Source: an uncultured Ruminococcus sp.
GTDB lineage: Bacteria; Bacillota; Clostridia; Oscillospirales; Ruminococcaceae
Reading direction: 5' to 3'
Length of the DNA: 43,062 bases
NCBI GenBank assembly: GCA_947176075.1
Contig: CAMWPG010000004.1
Location: 1-43,062 of the forward strand
The notes beneath the pieces are model-generated. The model was not told where the DNA came from. It ran no database searches and saw only the letters and a program-made list of their open reading frames with translations. Shown piece after piece: positions 31,236-40,167 of this stretch; the first letter of the stretch is position 1, and each line of letters begins with the position of its first letter. A program made the translations under genes and the position numbers.

Positions 31236-32474
31236 ATGAGAAGAGTAGTTATTACCGGTATGGGTACTGTAAATCCTCTTGGATGTGACCTTGAAAACTT
31301 CTGGAAGAATGTTCAGGCTGGAAAACTCGGTATCTCTACAATTGATAGCTTTGATACAACAGAGGTAGGCGTAAGCGTTGCAGGTATTGTACGTGATTTT
31401 GACCCTACTGTTTACTGTGATAAGAAGGATATACGTCATATGGAGCGCTTTACGCAGTTTGCAGTTGCCAGTGCAAAACAGGCTCTTGAAGACTGCGGAA
31501 GCGATATGAAAGATCTTGATGTATACAGATGCGGTGTTATTATCGGCTGCGGTATCGGCGGTCTGGAAATGACACAGAATGAGCATTCAAAGTATCTCGA
31601 AAAAGGACCTAACAGAATCTCTCCATTTTTCGTTCCTATGATGATATCCAATATGGCAGCCGGCGAGATCGCTATGAAAATCGGTTTCCGTGGAGATAAC
31701 TTTGCTACTGTGACAGCCTGTGCTTCATCTACTCATGCAATTGGTGAAGCGTTCCGCAAGATCAAGGACGGCTACCTTGATGCTTGTCTCTGCGGCGGTA
31801 CTGAGTCTACAGTAACAGAATTCACAATCGGCGGATTCAAGACAATGAAAGCACTCACACGTGAAACAGATCCTGCAAAGGCATCCACTCCGTTTGACAA
31901 GAACCGCAGCGGCTTTGTACTGGGCGAGGGAGCAGGTGTTCTCATGTTGGAGGAGTATGAACACGCCAAGGCAAGAGGCGCTAATATCTACTGCGAAATC
32001 GCAGGTTATGGCGCAACTTGTGATGCTTACCACATGACATCTCCGTCACCGGAATGCGAAGCTGCCGCAAGAGCTATGAAAAATGCCTATGAGGAAGCAG
32101 GTCTTGCTCCTGAGGACATCACCTATATAAATGCTCACGGTACTTCAACGGGTCTTAATGATAAGTATGAAACTCATGCTATCAAGATCGCTCTCGGTGA
32201 AGAAAATGCGCGTAAGGTAAAGATAAATTCCACAAAGTCAATGACAGGTCATATGCTTGGCGGTACAGGTGCAGTTGAAGCTATCGTTTCCGCACTGTCT
32301 ATCCAGAATGACTTTATTCATCAGACTATTGGATTTACAACACCGGACGAGGAATGCGACCTTGATTACTGTACAGACGGACCGGTAGAGATGCCTGTAA
32401 ATGCTGTTCTTTCAAATTCTCTTGGTTTTGGCGGACACAATGCTACGCTTTGCTTTAAAAAGCTTAAAGACTAA
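31236..32474 (+). CDS. fabF: 3-oxoacyl-ACP synthase II
   Basis: A 412-aa elongating condensing enzyme. N-terminus RRVVITGMGTVNPLG, nucleophile Cys162 in TACASSTHA, and His residues in NAHGTST and SMTGHMLGG. It lies 99 bases after fabG, the largest internal gap of the operon's 5' half. The start at 31236 is set by the family N-terminus; its ribosome site is unusual (see the hairpin just upstream). Confidence 0.96.
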   Translation: MRRVVITGMGTVNPLGCDLENFWKNVQAGKLGISTIDSFDTTEVGVSVAGIVRDFDPTVYCDKKDIRHMERFTQFAVASAKQALEDCGSDMKDLDVYRCGVIIGCGIGGLEMTQNEHSKYLEKGPNRISPFFVPMMISNMAAGEIAMKIGFRGDNFATVTACASSTHAIGEAFRKIKDGYLDACLCGGTESTVTEFTIGGFKTMKALTRETDPAKASTPFDKNRSGFVLGEGAGVLMLEEYEHAKARGANIYCEIAGYGATCDAYHMTSPSPECEAAARAMKNAYEEAGLAPEDITYINAHGTSTGLNDKYETHAIKIALGEENARKVKINSTKSMTGHMLGGTGAVEAIVSALSIQNDFIHQTIGFTTPDEECDLDYCTDGPVEMPVNAVLSNSLGFGGHNATLCFKKLKD

Positions 32475-32486
32475 AGGAGACGAAAA

Positions 32487-32963
32487 ATGTATACTATTGA
32501 TGAAATAAAGGAGCTGGCTAAAGCCGTTTCCGAATATAAGCTTGATAAAATTAAAATAAAGACCGATGACGGCGAACTTGTTATTGCTGGTGCTAAGCCG
32601 CAGCCGGTTCAGGTTATGCAGTCTGCTGTGTCAAACTATATTCCAGCAGTTCAAGAAGCTGCACCGGCAGTACAGGCAGAGACTCAGGAAGCGCTTGCTG
32701 CTGCATCTGAAAAGGAAGAAGCGCCTGCTGGAAATATTGTTAAAGCTCCGATAGTGGGAACATTTTATGCATCGCCAACTCCGGATAATCCTCCCTATGT
32801 AAAGGTCGGCGATACTGTTAAAAAGGGTGACGTTCTTTTTATCATAGAATCTATGAAGCTCATGAATGAAGTAACAAGCGACTTTGACGGCGTTTTAGAG
32901 GAAATTCTCGTTTCAAACGGCGAGGCTGTAGAATACGATCAGCCGATAATGCGTATTCGCTGA
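32487..32963 (+). CDS. accB: Biotin carboxyl carrier protein of acetyl-CoA carboxylase
   Basis: 158 aa: an N-terminal helical region, an Ala/Glu/Pro-rich flexible linker (about 50-82) and a biotinyl domain with Lys124 in ESMKLMNE as the biotin site, modified by the BirA encoded at 16304. It starts 12 bases after fabF with AAAGGAGA. It works with AccC, AccD and AccA downstream. Confidence 0.95.
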   Translation: MYTIDEIKELAKAVSEYKLDKIKIKTDDGELVIAGAKPQPVQVMQSAVSNYIPAVQEAAPAVQAETQEALAAASEKEEAPAGNIVKAPIVGTFYASPTPDNPPYVKVGDTVKKGDVLFIIESMKLMNEVTSDFDGVLEEILVSNGEAVEYDQPIMRIR

Positions 32964-32984
32964 AACATACAGGAGGTTTAGCAT

Positions 32985-33422
32985 ATGGCAGATGTTTTGA
33001 TGAACAGAGAGCAGATCATGGAGATAATTCCTCACCGTGATCCGTTCTTGCTTATAGATGAAGTTCTCGAACTGGAGGATGGAAAGCGTGTTGCTGCACG
33101 TAAGTATATGAAAGAAGATGACTACTGGTTCAAGGGTCACTTTCCGGAAAAGCCTGTAACACCGGGCGTTCTCATGGTTGAGATGCTGGCGCAGGCAGGT
33201 GCGGTGTGCATTCTTTCACAGCCTGAATTTAAGGGCAAGATCGCACTTTTTGCAGGTATTGACAAGGTTAAGTTTCGCCGTCAGGTAGTACCGGGCGACA
33301 TTCTGGATCTTGAGGTTGAGATAATCAGTCAGAGAGGTCCTATCGGCGTAGGCAAGGCTGTTGCTTCTGTTGATGGTCAGAAGGCTGTTACCTGCGAGAT
33401 AAAGTTTGCAGTAGAAAAGTAA
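32985..33422 (+). CDS. fabZ: 3-hydroxyacyl-ACP dehydratase
   Basis: A 145-aa hot-dog fold dehydratase. Catalytic His52 in GHFPEKPVTPG and Glu66 in MVEMLAQ; IIPHRDPFLLID near the N-terminus is typical. It sits between accB and accC, the order common in Firmicutes fab operons. Confidence 0.96.
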   Translation: MADVLMNREQIMEIIPHRDPFLLIDEVLELEDGKRVAARKYMKEDDYWFKGHFPEKPVTPGVLMVEMLAQAGAVCILSQPEFKGKIALFAGIDKVKFRRQVVPGDILDLEVEIISQRGPIGVGKAVASVDGQKAVTCEIKFAVEK

Positions 33423-33435
33423 GGAAGCAGTGACT

Positions 33436-34794
33436 ATGAGTTTCAGTAAAGTTTTGATCGCCAACAGAGGCGAGATCGCAGTGAGAATCATCCGTGCTTG
33501 CCGTGAAGTAGGACTTCATTGTGTAACGGTATATTCCACTGCGGACAGATCTGCACTTCATGCAAAGATCGCAGATGAATCTGTTTGTATAGGACCTGCT
33601 GTCACAAAGGATAGCTATCTTAATATGAGAGCGCTTATTGCAGCCTGTGAAAATACAGGAGCTGACGCAATTCACCCGGGATTTGGATTTCTGTCTGAAA
33701 GTGCGGAGTTTGCAGAGCTTTGCAGAGAGCATGGAATAACATTTATAGGTCCGTCTCCGGAATCTATATCAATGCTGGGGGACAAGGCTCGTGCAAAGGA
33801 AACTATGAAAGCTGCCGGTGTCCCTGTTATTCCAGGTTCAGAGGGTGTGATAACATCCCTTGAAGATGCAAAGAAAATTGCCGCTGAAATAGGATATCCT
33901 GTGCTTGTAAAGGCATCGGCAGGCGGTGGTGGCAGAGGCATCAGAAGAGTTGACAGCGAAGATCAGCTTGAAAATCAGCTTGCGCTTGCAAAAGATGAAG
34001 CTTTAAAATTCTTTGGCAATGACGAGGTTTATCTCGAAAAGCTCATTGTAGGGCCACATCATGTTGAAATACAGATATTAGCAGATTCATTTGGAAATAC
34101 CGTGGCTCTGGGTGAGCGTGACTGTAGTATGCAGCGCAGAAACCAGAAGGTTCTGGAGGAAAGTCCAAGTCCTCTTATGACAGATGATCTTCGCCGGAGA
34201 ATGCAGGAAGCTGCTGTAAAGGCTGCCAAGGCGTCCGGTTACTGCAATGCAGGAACAATAGAATTTCTCGTAGACCACGAGAGAAATTTCTACTTTATGG
34301 AAATGAACACCCGTATTCAGGTAGAGCATCCTGTAACGGAATTTGTAACTGGCATTGACCTTGTACAGATGCAGATTAAAATTGCACAGGACGAAAAGCT
34401 GCCATTTGCACAGGATGATATAAAAATCACAGGTCATTCCATCGAATGTCGTATAAATGCTGAGAATCCGGAGCTTGATTTTCGTCCGTCTCCGGGTACT
34501 ATAGAAGCGCTTTATACACCGGGAGGACCCGGAGTGCGAATTGACAGCGCAGTATATCAGGGTTATACCATTCCGCCTTACTATGATTCAATGATTGCAA
34601 AGCTAATAGTGCACGCTCCTACAAGACGTGAAGCTATTATGAAAATGCGTCTTGCACTGTCAGAATTTATCGTAGAGGGCATTGATACGAATATAGATTT
34701 CCAGCTGAGACTTCTTAAAAATAAAAACTTTGAAGAGGGCGACTATGACAACGCTTTCCTGATGTCTTATCTGGAGCAGCTGAAAAAATCATAA
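33436..34794 (+). CDS. accC: Biotin carboxylase subunit of acetyl-CoA carboxylase
   Basis: A 452-aa ATP-grasp enzyme that carboxylates the biotin on AccB. It starts VLIANRGEIAVRIIRAC, with the Gly-rich ATP loop SAGGGGRGIR and the segments EKLIVGPHHVEIQI and MNTRIQVEHPVTE. The ATG at 33436 has AAGGAAG eight bases upstream; a GTG six bases earlier is less well placed. The ribosome site overlaps the fabZ stop. Confidence 0.96.
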   Translation: MSFSKVLIANRGEIAVRIIRACREVGLHCVTVYSTADRSALHAKIADESVCIGPAVTKDSYLNMRALIAACENTGADAIHPGFGFLSESAEFAELCREHGITFIGPSPESISMLGDKARAKETMKAAGVPVIPGSEGVITSLEDAKKIAAEIGYPVLVKASAGGGGRGIRRVDSEDQLENQLALAKDEALKFFGNDEVYLEKLIVGPHHVEIQILADSFGNTVALGERDCSMQRRNQKVLEESPSPLMTDDLRRRMQEAAVKAAKASGYCNAGTIEFLVDHERNFYFMEMNTRIQVEHPVTEFVTGIDLVQMQIKIAQDEKLPFAQDDIKITGHSIECRINAENPELDFRPSPGTIEALYTPGGPGVRIDSAVYQGYTIPPYYDSMIAKLIVHAPTRREAIMKMRLALSEFIVEGIDTNIDFQLRLLKNKNFEEGDYDNAFLMSYLEQLKKS

Positions 34795-34840
34795 GGAAGT
34801 ATGCAGACTGCCTATGGCAGCTGTAATATGGTGATACGAT

Positions 34841-35716
34841 ATGTTAGAAGATTTGTTTAAAACGGTCACAAAGCGTTTTAACGGTGACGATCCGGAACCC
34901 ACAGTTCCAATGTTTAAATGTCCACGCTGCGCAGCGACTATAACACAGCAAAAGCTGGCAGAGCTTGGAAAGGTTTGCCCGAGTTGTCAGTATCATGCCA
35001 GACTGACGGCTGCTGAAAGAATATCAATAACTGCTGACACAGGTTCATTTACAGAGCTTAATAAGGAGCTTTGCAGCAAGGATCCTCTGGAATTTCCTGG
35101 CTATGCCCAGAAGATTGCCGATTTGCAGCAGAAAACAGGCATGAAAGACGCTGTAGTTACAGGCGTATGCACTATAAAGGGCAGCAAGACTGTTCTGATA
35201 GTCATGGATTCAAATTTCATGATGGCATCAATGGGCAGTGTTGTAGGCGAAAAAATTACCCGTGCTTTTGAGTATGCAGCAGAAAATAAGCTTCCGGTAG
35301 TGGCATTTACAGCATCGGGCGGTGCGAGAATGCAGGAGGGCATCATATCTCTTATGCAAATGGCAAAAACCTCTGCTGCTGTACAGAAGCACAACGAAGC
35401 AGGACAGCTTTACATAACAGTAATGACCGATCCTACGACAGGCGGTGTAACAGCCTCCTTTGCTTCACTGGGCGATATTATAATAGCAGAGCCAAAGGTA
35501 CTTATAGGTTTTGCAGGCAGACGTGTTATTGAAGGCACTATAAAGCAGCATCTGCCTAATGACTTCCAGCTTGCCGAGTTTCAGTTGGAGCATGGTTATG
35601 TGGATATGATAGTAAGACGCAAAAAGATGCGCAGTGTACTTTCACATTTGCTGAAGCTTCATGGATACAATGCAGCGCCAAATAAACAGGAGGTGCGTAT
35701 TGATGGAAAAAACTAA
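34841..35716 (+). CDS. accD: Acetyl-CoA carboxylase carboxyltransferase beta subunit
   Basis: A 291-aa carboxyltransferase half with an N-terminal zinc ribbon (Cys27, 30, 46, 49 in CPRC and CPSC) and a crotonase-like domain with the oxyanion motif ASGGARMQEG. Its ribosome site is weak (GGTGAT), and it overlaps accA by 14 bases, so beta and alpha subunits should be coupled. Confidence 0.95.
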   Translation: MLEDLFKTVTKRFNGDDPEPTVPMFKCPRCAATITQQKLAELGKVCPSCQYHARLTAAERISITADTGSFTELNKELCSKDPLEFPGYAQKIADLQQKTGMKDAVVTGVCTIKGSKTVLIVMDSNFMMASMGSVVGEKITRAFEYAAENKLPVVAFTASGGARMQEGIISLMQMAKTSAAVQKHNEAGQLYITVMTDPTTGGVTASFASLGDIIIAEPKVLIGFAGRRVIEGTIKQHLPNDFQLAEFQLEHGYVDMIVRRKKMRSVLSHLLKLHGYNAAPNKQEVRIDGKN

Positions 35717-36521
35717 TACGAGAACAGCGTGGGAACGTATGATGCTTATACGTGACAAGACACGTCCCACAATACGTGACTATCTGCCGCTTATTTTTGA
35801 GGATTTCTATGAGCTTCACGGAGACAGAGGAGTAGGGGATGACGGAGCTATTTTAGGTGGGATAGGCAGACTTTGCGGCAGACCTGTAACGATAATAGCA
35901 GAGGTAAAGGGCAGAGATATAGAGGAGAACAAAGCCTCGAATTTTGCCATGCCTCATCCGGAGGGTTATCGCAAGGCGCTCAGACTTGCAAGGCAGGCTG
36001 AGAAATTTCACCGTCCGGTCATATGTTTTATAGATACGCCCGGTGCATTTTGCGGAATAGAGGCTGAAGAGCGTGGACAGGGTGAAGCCATTGCCAAAAA
36101 CATAGCGGAGTTCATGTCGCTCAGAACGCCTGTTATATCTATTGTTCTTGGCGAGGGCGGAAGCGGTGGAGCGCTTGCGCTTGGAGTTTGTGACAATTTG
36201 GCGATGCTTGAGAACGCACTCTATTCCGTCATCTCACCGAGAGGTGCAGCATCTATTCTCTGGAAGGATGCAGCTCGTGAGCAGGAGGCTTGTGAGGTTT
36301 TGCACATAACTGCGGAAGATATGGTGGAATTTGGTGTAGCAGAAGCAATAATTCTGGAGTCGGATACAGATGCAGTCAACGATTTAGATAAAATATCCGA
36401 AAATATGAAAGAATATTTGGTTAAAATTGTAGCAGAAAAATCCGAAAAAGATATTGACCTTTTGCTAAAAGAACGGTATACTAAGTTTAGGAAGATCGGT
36501 GTGTTCTCAGAAACATACTGA
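35703..36521 (+). CDS. accA: Acetyl-CoA carboxylase carboxyltransferase alpha subunit
   Basis: A 272-aa partner of AccD that transfers the carboxyl group to acetyl-CoA. The crotonase-fold signatures FIDTPGAFCGIEAEERGQ and GEGGSGGALALG are present. The ATG at 35703 follows AGGAGGT within accD; a longer frame from 35661 includes this site. It is shorter at the N-terminus than the E. coli protein (319 aa), as is usual for this clade. Confidence 0.95.
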   Translation: MEKTNTRTAWERMMLIRDKTRPTIRDYLPLIFEDFYELHGDRGVGDDGAILGGIGRLCGRPVTIIAEVKGRDIEENKASNFAMPHPEGYRKALRLARQAEKFHRPVICFIDTPGAFCGIEAEERGQGEAIAKNIAEFMSLRTPVISIVLGEGGSGGALALGVCDNLAMLENALYSVISPRGAASILWKDAAREQEACEVLHITAEDMVEFGVAEAIILESDTDAVNDLDKISENMKEYLVKIVAEKSEKDIDLLLKERYTKFRKIGVFSETY

Positions 36522-36580
36522 TTATATAAATCCTAAGTTCATGTGAATGAACTAAATAAAATATATGGAGGAATATTGAA

Positions 36581-36811
36581 ATGACATTTGACAAGATTAA
36601 GGAACTTATTGTTGATCAGCTTGATGTTGAAGAAGACAAGGTAACAATGGAGGCAAACATTCAGGATGATCTGGGTGCTGATTCTCTGGATATCGTTGAC
36701 TTGGTAATGTCTGTTGAGGATGCATTTGAAGTCAAGATCGAAGATGACGATGTTGAGAACATTAAAACAGTTGGCGATATCGTAAACTACATTGACAATG
36801 CTGCTGAATAA
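36581..36811 (+). CDS. acpP: Acyl carrier protein
   Basis: A 76-aa acidic four-helix protein; the phosphopantetheine site is Ser35 in GADSLD. TGGAGG precedes the ATG. It is the last gene of the operon, just before a strong terminator. Confidence 0.97.
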   Translation: MTFDKIKELIVDQLDVEEDKVTMEANIQDDLGADSLDIVDLVMSVEDAFEVKIEDDDVENIKTVGDIVNYIDNAAE

Positions 36812-36829
36812 GCAAATCTTAATTTTAAG

Positions 36830-36872
36830 AATAATAGCTGCTGCGTAAATTCGCAGCGGCTATTATTTTTTT
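36830..36872 (+). terminator. Terminator of the fab/acc operon
   Basis: AATAATAGCTGCTGCG (36830-36845) pairs with CGCAGCGGCTATTATT (36852-36867) with one T-G pair, followed by five or more T. Confidence 0.92.
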
Positions 36873-36960
36873 GACTATATGTTGATAATGCGGCATATTG
36901 TTTGAAAAAGTATATATTTTTTATACAAATAATTCCTTGTATATTTGTAGAAGTTTACTA

Positions 36961-36989
36961 TTGCCATTTTATGGAAATTCTGGTATAAT
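36961..36989 (+). promoter_or_regulatory. Promoter of the broken dockerin gene
   Basis: TTGCCA, 17 bases, TATAAT (36984-36989). It is intact although the gene behind it is interrupted. Confidence 0.75.
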
Positions 36990-37065
36990 GTATATAGAAT
37001 GTATAAGATGTAAATAAAAGACACTTAAAACGCATTCAATACATATATTAAAGGAGAAACCTATT

Positions 37066-38157
37066 ATGAAAAAATTAAGGAAAATATTATCAGCTGCAAT
37101 TACGGCAGCATTAGCTGTATCATCATTTCAGATAAGCAGTTTTTCTGCAAGCGCAAAAGCTTGTCTTGGAGCAGGCAATATCTTTATTAATGATGATTTT
37201 GGTTTTGAAATAGTTGATGATAAGGGCGCTTTTAGCAATTATGTTTCAAACCGTATGGAAGGATTCACTGATGAGTACACTGTAGTATTTGCTAAGAAGA
37301 CTTGTAATCCTAATATTCCTGAGTATAGAGGCTTCGAGTTTTATACTCTGAATTAATATAGTTCTATTGAGATTCTAATAAACGAACCGGAAGTCAAAGA
37401 AGAAATATTTAAAAGTATCTTGGATAAATATAATTCTTAAATAGAGTTCGAGTATTGTAACTATGATATCATTAAAACCATTAATGGAGATAGATTATAT
37501 TTAATGGCACATAATAATTTTTATAGCGCTTTTATTGATGAAGAAAAGATTAATAAGGAAAAGGAACTTATCAAACAAATGTGTGCAGAAATGTATGAAG
37601 CAGGCATTGTTGATAAAGCAACCTATAGCAAGATTTGGTATGATTGTTGGGGTACTCTTTTGGATATGTCAAAGTTTAAAGTGACTGATCCGACAATCAC
37701 AGAAGAAGAATTGTCTGCTGTTGTAAAGAATGTATCTGAAGAATTCACTGTATCATTTGACAGCGAAGCAAATAATTATCTTTGTACAAATACTACTTAT
37801 ACATATAGTGATGATGATGACACCTATGCTTACTTTGATGTAGCAAGTGCAATAAAGAAAGCTTTTCCCAATGCAATCGTTGATGTTTTAGGTGCTTATG
37901 ATCCTGAGAATTCATCTGCCGGTGCTGGAAATTCTTTTAACCTCCTCGACCCATATATCTGCGACATAGACGGCAGCGGTAAGGCTGATATAACGGATGC
38001 CACAGCCATTTTAACAGCATACGCAGAAAATGCAGCCGGACTGCAAAAGGCTGATGCTGACGACAAGATGGACGTAAACGGCGACGGCGAAGTTAATATA
38101 GAAGATGCAACATATGTTCTGACATACTACGCAGAAGCCGCCGCAGGTATAAGATAA
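37066..38157 (+). pseudogene. Secreted dockerin protein interrupted by two in-frame TAA codons
   Basis: One 364-codon frame. A signal peptide (about 1-32) and the first 96 residues end at TAA 37354-37356; 27 sense codons lead to TAA 37438-37440; then the frame stays open from 37441 to the stop at 38155-38157. No frameshift separates the three parts, and the peptides read through sensibly. The last about 60 residues form a dockerin (DIDGSGKADITD and DVNGDGEVNIED loops) of a different class from the two pectinases. AAAGGAG and a good promoter precede it. TAA is an ordinary stop throughout this window, so recoding is unlikely. Annotation pipelines would call two separate genes. The middle domain is not recognised. 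Confidence 0.75.
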
Positions 38158-38181
38158 AATCAAACAGATATAATATAATTT

Positions 38182-38215
38182 AAAAGGGACTTCAAAACGA
38201 AGTCCCTTTTTTTTA
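38182..38215. terminator. Bidirectional terminator between the dockerin gene and folD
   Basis: AAAAGGGACTTC (38182-38193) pairs perfectly with GAAGTCCCTTTT (38199-38210). T8 follows on plus; a shorter T4 on minus serves folD. Confidence 0.88.
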
Positions 38216-38231
38216 TATTCATAAGTTTCAC

Positions 38232-39092
38232 TTAATCTGTTATGTCATTTTTGAGCTTAGCTGCACGAAGCGTATTTTTCATAAGCATTGTTATAGTCAT
38301 AGGACCTACGCCGCCTGGTACAGGTGTGATAAAGCTTGCCTTCGGTTCTACTTCGGCATAATCCACATCGCCGCAAAGTTTGTTATTTTCATCCCTGTTA
38401 ATACCCACATCAATGACAACAGCGCCTTCCTTTACCATATCTGCGGTTATAAACTTGGGCTTGCCTATTGCAACTACCAGAATGTCAGCAGAAGCGCATA
38501 TATCCTTGAGGTTCTTGGTTTTTGAATGGCATATAGTTACCGTTCCGCTTCTCTGGAGAAGAAGCATAGCCATCGGCTTGCCAACTATATTGCTTCTGCC
38601 TACAACAACGCAGTTTTTTCCTGCGATCTCTATTCCTGCCCAGTCGAGAAGCTCCATAACGCCTGCCGGTGTGCATGGAAGAAAGCTGTAGCTGCCTATC
38701 ATTATCTTTCCGACATTAAGCGGATGAAATGCATCTACATCCTTTTCCGGCGTGATGGAGTAAAGTACAGATTGCTCGTCAAGATGATCCGGAAGCGGCA
38801 GCTGCACAAGTATACCATGTACCTTTGGATCTTTGTTTAGTACATTTATAAGATCGAGAAGCTGTTCCTGAGTGGTATTCTCACTGAGCTTGTATTCAAA
38901 TGCATGGAATCCAAGTTCTTCACATGCAAGCTGCTTGTTGCGTACATAAACCTGCGATGCCGGATCATTGCCTACAAGAATTACAGCAAGTCCCGGATGT
39001 ATTCCTGTGGATTCTATAAGTGCTGCTGTTTCCTTTTTAAGATTTTCACGAACCTCTGCGGATACTGTTTTTCCGCTGATTATTTGTGCCAT
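38232..39092 (-). CDS. folD: Methylene-tetrahydrofolate dehydrogenase/cyclohydrolase
   Basis: A 286-aa bifunctional enzyme interconverting 5,10-methylene- and 10-formyl-tetrahydrofolate. Active residues Tyr49 and Lys53 (VYVRNK), VQLPLPDH, the nucleotide loop GRSNIVGKP and the C-terminal PVPGGVGPMT are all present. It starts two bases after the lgt stop; its ribosome site GAGGAGGA lies in the lgt tail. Last gene of the operon. Confidence 0.96.
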   Translation of the reverse strand: MAQIISGKTVSAEVRENLKKETAALIESTGIHPGLAVILVGNDPASQVYVRNKQLACEELGFHAFEYKLSENTTQEQLLDLINVLNKDPKVHGILVQLPLPDHLDEQSVLYSITPEKDVDAFHPLNVGKIMIGSYSFLPCTPAGVMELLDWAGIEIAGKNCVVVGRSNIVGKPMAMLLLQRSGTVTICHSKTKNLKDICASADILVVAIGKPKFITADMVKEGAVVIDVGINRDENNKLCGDVDYAEVEPKASFITPVPGGVGPMTITMLMKNTLRAAKLKNDITD

Positions 39093-39094
39093 GA

Positions 39095-40165
39095 TTATTC
39101 CTCCTCTTTGTTTTCAGCATCAGCTGATTCATTGATTTTGTCATCTGATTTTGCAGTTTCTGATTCAGAAGCTGCAATTTTTTCCTTTTTATTTTTTTTG
39201 TTTTTTCTTTGAATACGTGCTTCTTCTGCTTTAAGAAGCTGTTCCTTAGATTCATCAGTATCACAGTATAGCTTATAATCGCTGCCCATGCGTTTTACCT
39301 TAGAGTCGATTATGATAAGCAGCAGCACAGAGGTCACTGTGCATATTATTGCGAGAGCCTGAGATATACGTACATTGCCTATGCACAAACTGTCTGTTCG
39401 AAGACCTTCTATGAATGCACGTCCAAGACCATACCATGCGGTATACATAAGAAATATCTGCCCATCAAATTTTCGCATTTTACGTGCTGCTATTGCAAGG
39501 ATCACAAACCCTATAAGACACCATACAGATTCATATAGAAAGCATGGATGTACAGGAGCATCGGGGCTTAATTCTACCTGTAGGTTATTATAGCAATTTG
39601 TATTTATGTAGTTGGAAGAGATCCAGCTTTGGATTCTTCCGCCTGTCATGCCAAAAATAGAATCTGTATTGCAGCCAAATGCTTCCTGATTAAAGAAATT
39701 TCCCCATCTTCCGAGGCACTGACCTATCAGAAAGCCTTGTCCTACTATATCAAGCATAGGCATCAGCTTGACTTTACGGAGCTTTGCTACAATTCCTCCA
39801 ATGAGTAAAGCTCCGATTATACCGCCGTATATCGCAAGTCCTCCGAGACGTATATTAAAAATATCTGCTAAGTTATCCTTGTAATTATCCCATTCAAGTA
39901 TAACATAGTAGAGCCTTGCGCCAATGATACCTCCGATTATACCGCCGATAACAGCATCAACAGCACGATCCGAATCTATACCATAGCGTTTCATCTGAGA
40001 AAATGCATAAATGATTGCAAGAAACATTCCAAGAGTGATTATCAGTCCGTACCATTGTATCTCAAGTCCGAATATTGTAAACGCTGTAGGGTCTGCATCA
40101 AATTTAAGTCCGAGATTTGGGAAAGCTATTTCATCATGCTTTAAGTTTAAATATTCATTGCTCAT
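39095..40165 (-). CDS. lgt: Prolipoprotein diacylglyceryl transferase
   Basis: A 356-aa seven-helix membrane enzyme that moves diacylglycerol onto the lipobox cysteine of prelipoproteins such as the binding protein encoded at 12677. The family signature GRWGNFFNQEAFG is at 152-164; GGLAIYGGIIG precedes it. An extra C-terminal tail of about 45 residues, very rich in Lys and Glu, extends beyond the usual length. The ATG at 40165 has AGGGGAAG upstream and lies two bases after the peptidase stop. Confidence 0.94.
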   Translation of the reverse strand: MSNEYLNLKHDEIAFPNLGLKFDADPTAFTIFGLEIQWYGLIITLGMFLAIIYAFSQMKRYGIDSDRAVDAVIGGIIGGIIGARLYYVILEWDNYKDNLADIFNIRLGGLAIYGGIIGALLIGGIVAKLRKVKLMPMLDIVGQGFLIGQCLGRWGNFFNQEAFGCNTDSIFGMTGGRIQSWISSNYINTNCYNNLQVELSPDAPVHPCFLYESVWCLIGFVILAIAARKMRKFDGQIFLMYTAWYGLGRAFIEGLRTDSLCIGNVRISQALAIICTVTSVLLLIIIDSKVKRMGSDYKLYCDTDESKEQLLKAEEARIQRKNKKNKKEKIAASESETAKSDDKINESADAENKEEE

Positions 40166-40167
40166 TT

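Noticed and set aside
37354-37440. Stop-codon reassignment or selenocysteine-like recoding of TAA
   Set aside because: TAA ends many intact genes here (for example fabZ, acpP, and the M16-like gene at 41471) and no recoding element is visible; nonsense mutation is simpler.
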